NCBI GenBank assembly: GCA_017640605.1
Contig: JAEPQH010000026.1
Coordinates: forward strand, 1-32,443
From: Balneolaceae bacterium
Lineage (GTDB): Bacteria > Bacteroidota > Rhodothermia > Balneolales > Balneolaceae
Direction: 5' to 3'
Length of the DNA: 32,443 bases
Positions 25,608-32,302 of this stretch are shown here, piece after piece (the stretch's first letter is position 1; the number at the start of each line of letters is the position of its first letter). The position numbers and the translations under genes are program-made. The notes under the pieces are model-generated. The model was not told the origin of the DNA. It did no database searches and worked only from the letters and a program-made list of their open reading frames with translations.

Positions 25608-25945
25608 CCATCATTTCGACGAAGTCGGGGTGATGGATTTGTAGAAATTGGTACTGACCCTTAAATGTAATCCATCAGCCGTGCTATTGCCCGACAGATG
25701 GAGAAGCACCTCCGCCATTCACGATTCCGACCGCCGTCGGGATCAGTTTGACATCTCGGGGTCAAACAACAAAATGTGCCTTCGGCAGGCTCAGGCATCT
25801 CTCGATAGTTATTCTTGGAAGAAATCCGGTGGGTGAGCCTGTCAAACCCACCGAGCCCTGTCCATAAAAAATAATTGTTACTGACCAATCCATTTGACGG
25901 TTTAAACCCGTCCGATGGATTATTGATAGGGTTGAATTTGATTGT
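25608..25945. repeat. Hairpin repeat family 2, copy E
   Basis: A module of about 340 bp with several hairpins in order. CCATCATTTCGAC-GAA-GTCGGGGTGATGG (25608-25636) is 13 bp with three G-T pairs. TCCATC...GATGGA follows (25671-25702). A GTGCCTTCGGCA...AGGCA block follows near 25775. Then GGTGGGT...ACCCACC (25828-25852). Last is TCCATTTGACGG-TTTAAAC-CCGTCCGATGGA (25889-25919), followed by TTGAATTTGATTGT. Copies F and G share parts in the same order and orientation. Confidence 0.87.
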
Positions 25946-26017
25946 TGAGATCGTTCAGCGGTCTTAATTCTATATAATAAAGAAACCGGTGGTTCAGGCT
26001 AGGCATCACGAACCAGT

Positions 26018-27648
26018 CAGCCTGTGTAAAAACTCTAGATTTGTTTTTTGGGGATTTTCAGAAGTATTAGCCCGTAAGAATTGAACGCTGACTTAAATAC
26101 CCCTGTATTTTTTGTTGAATAGGTGTAGCCATCATTACGGCCTCAATCAACCCTTTACTACCCACGATAGTTAGCATTCTCTTAAGGTTATAAGTGAGCA
26201 CACTCAAACTCATCTCTGTAGATACATGTTCCAAGCCTTTGCTTAAAAAGTATCCATGCCCCATGGTACGTTTTAATGTGCCAAACGGATGTTCAGCAAG
26301 TTGAGCTCGCAGCGCCATCTTTTCCGGATGGGCCTTTAGCCGGGCTTTCACAGCATCTATGACCTGGGAATACTTCCAACGGTGCATACGCCGATTTCCT
26401 CGTTTGGCTCGGGTACAATGTGGGCGTAGGTGACAGCGCTGACACGCAGAAGTTTCATAAAAACGGGTTTGTTTTCCGTGTTTTGTAGCCGTGAAGTTAT
26501 ACCGCAGATACTGCCCGGCCGGACATAGGAAACTATCGCGGGCGGAGTCATAGACAAAGGCACTCTTGGGGTACATTCCGGGGGCTTGCCCACCGTTTAC
26601 TTTTGCCGCAGGTACATAGCACGAGGCGCCCATGCGCTCACAAGCCACAATCTGCTGCTCATTATAATAGCCTTTGTCCGCTACGACTTCTATAGAGTCT
26701 ACGCCTAACACCTTCTTAGCCTGACGCGTCATTGGTAAGAGTTGATGTAGGTCGGTATGCTCGGAGGTGACGTGGTGCGCAACGATCAATTTGTGTTTGC
26801 TATCAACGGCAATTTGCACATTGTAGCATACATCTCGCCCTTTATGTCCAGTGCGCATCGTGCGACTGTCTGGGTCCGTCAAGGAGCCTCCGGGCAGCTC
26901 CTCATCGTGCATACGATCTCGCAGGGCTTCTAATTCGCTTTTTTGCGCCTGCAGAGCTTTAATTTTCTCCCCCATAGAATCCTCTGCTTGCATGGCGAGC
27001 TCTTCTTCGTCCGCTCGATCCATCTGCCCAAGCCACTCAGCCAGTTGCTCATTAAGCTCGCTGATGGCTTGTTCGATGCTTTTGCGAGAGTAACTGCGTG
27101 AGGAATGATTTACGGCCTCAAACTTACTGCCATCAATGGCAATAAGTTGTCCACCAAATACGCCCATGCGTTTACATAAGAGTATAAACTCCACACATAC
27201 AGCCTGTAATGGCTTCGTATTGTCTTTGCGGAAATTAGCAATGGTTTTAAAGTCTGGCTGCAATTTACCCAGTAACCACATGAGTTCAAGGTTGCGCCGA
27301 GTTTCGCGTTCAAGAACCCGGCTACTACGTAGCCCGTGCAAATACCCATATACATACAACTTAAGTAGGTCTTCGGCTCGATAGGGAGGGCGGCCTGTGG
27401 AAGCCAGTTGAGTATGAGTAAAGCCCAGTTCATATAGGTTCAAACTCTCGATATAGGCATCAATAAAACGAACAGTGTGCTCCGCATCGATGTAATCATC
27501 AAGGACTTCAGGAAAGAGCGTTGCCTGTGAACGATTCGCAGGTCGAATGTAATCCATATGCAGTACAATTTGGTTACACTACATTAATAATCAATTACTT
27601 ATATAGCAAATTAATAACGCATTAATCCCTTAATTTTTACACAGGCTG
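26018..27648 (-). mobile_element. IS1182-family insertion sequence, complete
   Basis: The ends carry a perfect 15-bp inverted repeat, CAGCCTGTGTAAAAA (26018-26032) and TTTTTACACAGGCTG (27634-27648), giving a 1,631-bp element around one transposase gene. The flanks are ACCAGT (26012-26017) and ACCGGT (27649-27654), a 6-bp target duplication with one difference. Beyond them lie TCACGA and TCGTGA, so the empty site was the palindrome TCACGAACCGGTTCGTGA. Both ends and the ORF are intact, so it may be active. Confidence 0.85.
26067..27557 (-). CDS. IS1182-family transposase
   Basis: A 496-aa DDE transposase. The N-terminal DUF772-type region reads ATLFPEVLDDYIDAEHTVRF, then GRPPYRAEDLLKLYVYGYL and SRVLERETRRNLELMWLLG. 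The catalytic core has Asp in LIAIDGSKFEAVNH, Asp in VVADKGYYNEQQI, and Glu in AEHPFGTLKRTMGHGYFL, the DDE triad. A cysteine-containing insert (CPAGQYLRY, then ACQRCHLRPHCTRAKRGNRRM) is usual for IS1182 proteins. The frame is uninterrupted. It catalyses excision and insertion of the surrounding element. Confidence 0.95.
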   Translation of the reverse strand: MDYIRPANRSQATLFPEVLDDYIDAEHTVRFIDAYIESLNLYELGFTHTQLASTGRPPYRAEDLLKLYVYGYLHGLRSSRVLERETRRNLELMWLLGKLQPDFKTIANFRKDNTKPLQAVCVEFILLCKRMGVFGGQLIAIDGSKFEAVNHSSRSYSRKSIEQAISELNEQLAEWLGQMDRADEEELAMQAEDSMGEKIKALQAQKSELEALRDRMHDEELPGGSLTDPDSRTMRTGHKGRDVCYNVQIAVDSKHKLIVAHHVTSEHTDLHQLLPMTRQAKKVLGVDSIEVVADKGYYNEQQIVACERMGASCYVPAAKVNGGQAPGMYPKSAFVYDSARDSFLCPAGQYLRYNFTATKHGKQTRFYETSACQRCHLRPHCTRAKRGNRRMHRWKYSQVIDAVKARLKAHPEKMALRAQLAEHPFGTLKRTMGHGYFLSKGLEHVSTEMSLSVLTYNLKRMLTIVGSKGLIEAVMMATPIQQKIQGYLSQRSILTG

Positions 27649-27660
27649 ACCGGTTCGTGA

Positions 27661-27905
27661 CGAGGGGAAGCGATGCTTCTCCGCCAGCTGGCTGATCAGC
27701 ATGACATCCCTTGGTCAAACTACAGAATGTGCCTTCGGCAAGCTCAGGCATCGTCTTCTAATTACATTGTGGAAATTATCCTAGGTGGGTGAGCCTGTTG
27801 AATCCACCGAACTCAGTCCATAAAAATAATTATTTCTGCCCCATCCATCTGACGGTTTAAACCCGTCTGATGGATTTTCTTGAGTTGAATTTGATTGTAG
27901 AGGGC
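27661..27905. repeat. Hairpin repeat family 2, copy F (partial)
   Basis: It matches the second two thirds of copy E. It opens with a GGGGAAGC-GAT-GCTTCTCC hairpin, then AATGTGCCTTCGGCAAGCTCAGGCATC, GGTGGGTGAGCCTGTTGAATCCACC, and TCCATCTGACGG-TTTAAAC-CCGTCTGATGGA (27844-27874, central T-T mismatch), and ends TTGAATTTGATTGT. The first CCATCATTTCGAC hairpin is absent. It runs up to 18 bases from the stop codon of the caspase-like gene. Confidence 0.85.
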
Positions 27906-27922
27906 GAACAAGGTCACAGTAC

Positions 27923-28444
27923 TCAATTAAAAATGAACCAGTGGAAAAGTGATTCATAAAAAGTTTTATAGGCAGTTGTTAATTCTTGATATCTCACTTC
28001 ATAATTGGGCGCTAAAAGTCCATAAAATGGAGCTTTATTAGACGGGATTATGGCTTTCAAAATATTTATGCAAAAACAAGCGCCTAAGAATACGACCAAA
28101 TTTAGATCACTTATGTAGTTTATATCTTCAAATTGCTGAATCAAATAATCCCAATCAACTTCATCGCCATTTCGTAGTATGACAGAGTTTTCATTTCTGT
28201 GACCATGCAGTTCTAAGTGAACTATCGGGAATTTATTAGTTGTCTTAATCTCTTCCTTAATTTTTGAAAAGAAGCCTTGTAAGTCTTTTCTATCTTCGAT
28301 ACTGAAATCAGAAATTTCAAACCAATTTGGTTTATCCCTTGAATACAGGATGGAATCAAAAATATCAGAAGTAGTATTATAATCCCCTTCAAAAAGTGAT
28401 TCAGCAACATATACCTTATCAAGTTTGATGTAATTTCCTTGCAT
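27923..28444 (-). CDS. Small caspase/CHAT-like peptidase-fold protein
   Basis: A 173-aa protein, not a named family. The layout fits a caspase-fold (CHAT/clan CD) domain: a hydrophobic strand ending in His-Gly (FPIVHLELHGHRN, His80), a loop with ILRNGDEVDWDYL, then a second strand ending in Ala-Cys (LNLVVFLGACFCI, Cys123), as in the caspase His-Cys dyad, and a later PFYGLLAPNYEV strand with a final helix KTFYESLF. It is shorter at the C-terminus than CHAT proteins usually are and may be trimmed, as repeat copy F begins 18 bases beyond its stop. It has no TPR or other sensor domain. It follows the YaaW-like gene on the same strand after 96 bases. Peptidase activity is inferred. AT-rich, suggesting transfer. 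Confidence 0.6.
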   Translation of the reverse strand: MQGNYIKLDKVYVAESLFEGDYNTTSDIFDSILYSRDKPNWFEISDFSIEDRKDLQGFFSKIKEEIKTTNKFPIVHLELHGHRNENSVILRNGDEVDWDYLIQQFEDINYISDLNLVVFLGACFCINILKAIIPSNKAPFYGLLAPNYEVRYQELTTAYKTFYESLFHWFIFN

Positions 28445-28459
28445 AAGAATTATTTACTC

Positions 28460-28546
28460 AAAAGACCCGACGTTTAAGCGGCGAGTCTGGAGTTTGAAAT
28501 TAAAGACCCGAATCGCGTCCGAGTCCGAGTGAAACGCTTATTAGGC
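28460..28546 (-). other. attC-like site between the YaaW-like and caspase-like genes
   Basis: On the minus strand the YaaW-like stop codon lies inside GCCTAAT, close to the integron core RYYYAAC, followed by AAGCGTTTCACTCGGACTCG. A 7-bp stem (CGGGTCT / AGACTCG, one G-T pair) surrounds a 15-base loop, and the right arm continues CCGCTTAAAC, near the core GTTRRRY but with C for the conserved G. CGTTT and AAACG on the two arms also pair. The arms are unequal, so this is a degenerate or relic site at best. Confidence 0.4.
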
Positions 28547-29434
28547 AAAAACAGTCTCTTCTTCTACGGTGATATATCTCATTGTAGAGATATAAACAAG
28601 GGTTGGTACAGTTATTCTAGTTGCAGGTGATGCGAGTTTTAAACCATCATATGCTATTAAGATCCACCCAACCCCACTTACCAATCTCGCAAAAGTTTTT
28701 TGGGTTATTTTTTTTGACAAAGTTTGGGCTATTTTTTTAGCTGCTTCTTTCCCAACTTGTTTTTCAATTAATTTAATAAGAATACTAAGTATAATTTCTT
28801 TAACTGCCTTTTTTCCAAGTATTTGAACGAGAAAAATTAAAACACTACCACTCGAGCCTATTTTTAAAATATCAAATGCAGCTTGATTTGCAGCTTCCTT
28901 ATCTAGACCTGCTTCTTGAAATGCAGCTGATAATTCATCTTCACTTTTATTTCTTATATGTTCAGATACTAACATTTCAACAATCAATGCTTCGTATTCT
29001 GCTACTGTTGCAATTCTAGGTACGTTAAAAGGTTTCTTACCTTTAATTCCAACCCAACCTAATGGTTTACCTAAATAAGGAAAATCAAGATTTGGTTTAA
29101 GCATTTTATTGAAAAAAATCGCTACTTCACGAAGCATTTTTAAATACGAAACTCCAGATTCTTGGCCAGTAATTTTTCTAAAACCGTACGCTATTCCGTT
29201 TGAGCCAAAATATTTAAGATGAATAACTAAATCTTCTGCAAGTTCAAATCTTTTCTCGCTACCACTTTCTGGTATTCTCTCTTGATCGTAAATATTTTTA
29301 AGTTTTCTACTTTTTATAGACCAAATAGTATCCATTAATTGGATAATGGTAGATACTGTTTCTTCATTTGCAGTAAAAATGAAATTTTGTAATTCCTGGT
29401 CAGATTGTCGCATATCTTTGAAATTCGTTCCCAT
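28541..29434 (-). CDS. YaaW-like (UPF0174/DUF3944-type) membrane-associated protein
   Basis: A 297-aa protein resembling E. coli YaaW in order and motifs. It has LAEDLVIHLKYFGSNGIAYG (65-84) with the FG(G/S)N motif, SYLKMLREVAIFFN (96-109), and an EALIVEMLVSEHIRNKSEDE helix (148-167). A hydrophobic, glycine-bearing stretch follows (SVLIFLVQILGKKAVKEIIL, 197-216). The hallmark C-terminus is GVGWILIAYDGLKLASPATR, then ITVPTLVYISTMRY (254-287), matching the family's GP(I/V)G...AYRVTIPA...IA.LR. YaaW proteins have no settled function; the hydrophobic segments suggest membrane insertion. It lies 96 bases upstream of a caspase-like gene, is AT-rich, and is bracketed by an 11-bp inverted repeat (TTAGGCAAAAA at 28541-28551, TTTTTGCCTAA at 29434-29444). 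Confidence 0.72.
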   Translation of the reverse strand: MGTNFKDMRQSDQELQNFIFTANEETVSTIIQLMDTIWSIKSRKLKNIYDQERIPESGSEKRFELAEDLVIHLKYFGSNGIAYGFRKITGQESGVSYLKMLREVAIFFNKMLKPNLDFPYLGKPLGWVGIKGKKPFNVPRIATVAEYEALIVEMLVSEHIRNKSEDELSAAFQEAGLDKEAANQAAFDILKIGSSGSVLIFLVQILGKKAVKEIILSILIKLIEKQVGKEAAKKIAQTLSKKITQKTFARLVSGVGWILIAYDGLKLASPATRITVPTLVYISTMRYITVEEETVFA

Positions 29435-29438
29435 TTTT

Positions 29439-29480
29439 GCCTAACATTCATTCAAGCAAACCACACTGGTTCACTTCGTC
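29439..29480 (+). other. Half attC-like sequence at the start of the YaaW-like gene
   Basis: On the plus strand GCCTAACATTCATTCAAGC (29439-29457) closely resembles the 5' half of aadA-type integron attC sites as I recall them (TCTAACAATTCATTCAAGC). AACCA-CAC-TGGTT follows as a small hairpin. On the gene's strand it reads GTTAGGC four bases before the ATG, where a cassette boundary would fall. The complementary second half was not found before the E1 gene ends at 29519. Confidence 0.45.
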
Positions 29481-29518
29481 CCAATATAAACCCTTACCAT
29501 TAATAACCAAATACTTAA

Positions 29519-31507
29519 CTAGTACTCCAGCAGCCTTCGAAGTTGGACGTTCAATTGTTCAAGGTTCAAATAACCTTCTTCCAGTTTTTTGTTGAAGGGG
29601 ATGGGTGTGTCAATCGGGGCGGCGCGAAGGACGGGAGCGTCCAGATATTCAAAACAATGCTCGTTGATGAGTGCTGAGATTTCACTCATTGGTCCCATGG
29701 TTATTGAAGGTTCTTGTAGCAGTAACACCCGACCGGTTTTTTGTACCGATTGGTAAATGGCTTCTTTATCTAGAGGGGCTAAACATCGAAGATCGAGGAT
29801 TTCAAGATTTACTCCTTCTTTTTCAAATTGATCGGCGATTTCTAAGGCCCATTGTACGCCAAATCCATAAGTGATGATAGTGGCATCGGTACCTTCTCGT
29901 TGGATTTTTGCTTTCCCTAATGGCTCGTACACGGCGTGATCGGGAGTCACGGCTCGCAAACTTCGGTACAACTTTTTGTGCTCGAAAAACAGCACCGGAT
30001 TAGGATCGAATAGGGAAGCGTAAAGTAAATTCTGAGCATCTTCTACCGTTCCGGGAACCACGATTTTTAGTCCGGCATGCGGCATAAACCAACCTTCGGG
30101 CGATTGGGAGTGAAACGGTCCGGCACCCACTCCGGCACCGTGAGGCATCCGTATGGTGATATTCAACGCTGGCGACCAACGATACTTCGATTTAGCAATA
30201 TTCTGAATGATCTGATTTATCCCGCAGCTTACAAAATCGGAAAACTGCATTTCTACCACGGGTTTAAAACCTTCGAGGGCAAGTCCAACCGCTGCACCCA
30301 ACACTCCAGATTCAATGATGGGTGTATTTCGGATTCGATCTGCCCCAAATCGGTCCAGAAATCCTTCGGTGATTTTAAACACGCCGCCATATCCGGCGAT
30401 ATCCTGACCCATAATGATGAACTGTTCATCTTCGGCAAATGCCTGTCTGAGGGAGGATTGAATCACATCCACAAAGCGTTTTTCGGAACTGCTACCTTTG
30501 GATTTGGAAGCCTTTGGAATCACAGGCGTTTCGTTCGAATACACCGCATCCATTTCAGTCTGAAGATCGAATTCCGGTTCAGCGGCATTTAAAGCTCGCT
30601 CTAAATCCGGCATAAACATAGCGTCCACTTCGTCCTGAATCTGATCAAATTCTTCACGGGTGTGCATGTGATGCGTTTCCATGTACTTTTCGAAGCGCAT
30701 AATCGGATCCTTCTTCGACCACTCATCGAACATATCATCGGGGACATAAGCCGTGCCGGAGGCTTCTTCATGTCCTCGCATGCGAAAGGTTTTGGCTTCG
30801 ATGAGCACCGGACCTTCTTGTAAAGCTCGTTTACGCGCATTTTTCATGGTGTCAATAACTTCCAACACATTATTCCCATCGATATGATAGCCGTGGATTC
30901 CATAGCCTTTTGCTCGATCAGAGAGGTGTTCGCAGGCATATTGCTCGCTGGAAGGAGTGGAAAGTCCGTACCCGTTATTCTCGATGATAAACACCACCGG
31001 AAGTTTCCAGACGGCAGCCAGATTAATGGCTTCGTGGAAGTCGCCCTCGCTGGTGGCTCCATCCCCACAAAAAGAAAATGCAACTGCTTGTTCACCCTGA
31101 AGTTTTTTAGCCAAAGCAAGACCATCGGCAACCGGCATCATTGCTCCAAGATGTGAGATCATTCCCACGATGTTGTGATCTAATGTACCGAAGTGAAAAG
31201 AACGTTCACGTCCTTTCGAAAAACCGTCTGCTTTGCCAAAAAGCTGGCAAAATAATTCATAAAACGGAACACCTCGAGTGGTAAAAACTCCTAGGTTACG
31301 ATGCATCGGCAGGATGTAATCATGTTTTTCGCTGGCGAGCGTAACACCAACGGCTACAGCTTCTTGTCCAATTCCCGAAAACCACTTAGAAATGCGATTT
31401 TGACGTAGCAATTTGAGCATGCGCTCTTCAATTCGTCTTGGTAACAGCAGTGCTTTATAGATGTCGAGCGCTTTTGAGCGCTTCATTTTTTTCTTCGGTG
31501 TGATCAC
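29519..31507 (-). CDS. 2-oxoacid dehydrogenase E1 component, fused alpha-beta
   Basis: A thiamine-diphosphate-dependent E1 of the pyruvate/branched-chain 2-oxoacid dehydrogenase complexes, with both subunits in one 662-aa chain. The alpha part (1 to about 330) has the GDGATSEGDFHEA...ENNGYGLSTP cofactor site (148-183) and the MRGHEEASGTAYVP loop. The beta part (from about 343) reads FIIMGQDIAGYGGVFKITEG, then IIESGVLGAAVGLALEG, VEMQFSDF, MPHGAGVGAGPFHSQSPEGW and LEILDLRCLAPLD. Such fusions are common in Bacteroidota-type genomes and are annotated as either branched-chain or pyruvate dehydrogenase; the sequence does not decide. E2 and E3 are not adjacent. It would deliver acyl-CoA aerobically, complementing PflB and KorAB. 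Confidence 0.93.
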   Translation of the reverse strand: MITPKKKMKRSKALDIYKALLLPRRIEERMLKLLRQNRISKWFSGIGQEAVAVGVTLASEKHDYILPMHRNLGVFTTRGVPFYELFCQLFGKADGFSKGRERSFHFGTLDHNIVGMISHLGAMMPVADGLALAKKLQGEQAVAFSFCGDGATSEGDFHEAINLAAVWKLPVVFIIENNGYGLSTPSSEQYACEHLSDRAKGYGIHGYHIDGNNVLEVIDTMKNARKRALQEGPVLIEAKTFRMRGHEEASGTAYVPDDMFDEWSKKDPIMRFEKYMETHHMHTREEFDQIQDEVDAMFMPDLERALNAAEPEFDLQTEMDAVYSNETPVIPKASKSKGSSSEKRFVDVIQSSLRQAFAEDEQFIIMGQDIAGYGGVFKITEGFLDRFGADRIRNTPIIESGVLGAAVGLALEGFKPVVEMQFSDFVSCGINQIIQNIAKSKYRWSPALNITIRMPHGAGVGAGPFHSQSPEGWFMPHAGLKIVVPGTVEDAQNLLYASLFDPNPVLFFEHKKLYRSLRAVTPDHAVYEPLGKAKIQREGTDATIITYGFGVQWALEIADQFEKEGVNLEILDLRCLAPLDKEAIYQSVQKTGRVLLLQEPSITMGPMSEISALINEHCFEYLDAPVLRAAPIDTPIPFNKKLEEGYLNLEQLNVQLRRLLEY

Positions 31508-31720
31508 GTGTAAACTTCGACTCCATTTAGTTTAACCGCAGGTAGATAGCCAAATTTAAATCCATCGACAATCTCCAATTTTCAATTTTACATTTATCAA
31601 TTATCAATGATCAATTAAGAATTTGGAATGATTCGCGTTTCCTACAGCGGTCGGGAGAAGTGATCTCAGTATTTGTGATTTAGAGATTGCATCGTGAGAT
31701 TAACTTTATAAACAACTACT
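31508..31720. other. Gap upstream of the fused E1 gene
   Basis: AT-rich. It contains a stutter tract of CAATTTTCAATTTTACA and ATCAATTATCAATGATCAAT words at about 31572-31618. It should contain the leftward E1 promoter, but no box stands out. No ORF or RNA gene is seen. Confidence 0.5.
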
Positions 31721-31970
31721 CCATCATTTCGACGAAGTCGGGGTGATGGAAGTGCTGATCTAAAGAATGGCCTGTAACTTGAATCCATCAGCCGGGCTTT
31801 ATTCCCGACAGATGGAGGAGCATCTACTCAATTCACAATTTCGACAATATTTCGGTAAAGTGATGACAGGAAAGTTGATAATGCCTTTGGCTGGCTCATG
31901 CACTGTTTATTTGTTCTTTATGGAAACAATGTAGGTGGGTGAGCTTGTCGAACCCATCGGTTTAACAGAG
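31721..31970. repeat. Hairpin repeat family 2, copy G
   Basis: The first hairpin, CCATCATTTCGAC-GAA-GTCGGGGTGATGG (31721-31749), is identical to that of copy E. TCCATC...GATGGA follows (31784-31816), with an inner CGGG...CCCG pair. Then GGTGGGT...ACCCATC (31934-31958), where a G-T pair replaces a G-C pair of copy E. The TTTAAAC hairpin that ends copies E and F is absent. Confidence 0.85.
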
Positions 31971-32019
31971 ATTGCTTCGTCGCAGGCTGCTCGCAATAGG
32001 GGCTTTACCAGTTTTTGGA

Positions 32020-32137
32020 GTCATCCCTGCGAAAACAGGGATCTAGAGAGTGAAAAAGGTGTTGAGTTTTTAGAACGCTCAAGATTCCCACCAATCCTGC
32101 GCATATAGCTTCGGATTGCATGCTTCGTGGGAATGAC
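32020..32137. repeat. Nested inverted-repeat element bounded by GTCATCCC and GGGAATGAC
   Basis: It starts GTCATCCCTG-CGAAAA-CAGGGAT (32020-32042) and ends with a nested stem: ATTCCCAC (32084-32091) with GTGGGAAT (32127-32134), and inside it CAATCC (32092-32097) with GGATTG (32113-32118). The outer GTCAT and ATGAC also pair. A degraded ATTGC...GCAAT repeat lies just before it (about 31970-31997). These resemble short intergenic repeats seen in many bacteria. Non-coding. Confidence 0.72.
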
Positions 32138-32302
32138 TTGTTAAGAGAACGCTTTTGAGGATTAGTGCTTTTGAAGCGAACCACTCAGCAACATTCAATA
32201 TTCAACAAGGAATAATCAATATTCATGACTGGAGATACGAAAGGCTAAATAAACTTTAAATAGTCTGTTCCTCTGTGTCTTATTATCTTAGTGCTTTCGA
32301 GA

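Noticed and set aside
25661-25888. ORFs on both strands across repeat copy E
   Set aside because: The frames span hairpin repeats, resemble no protein and are not kept in copies F or G.
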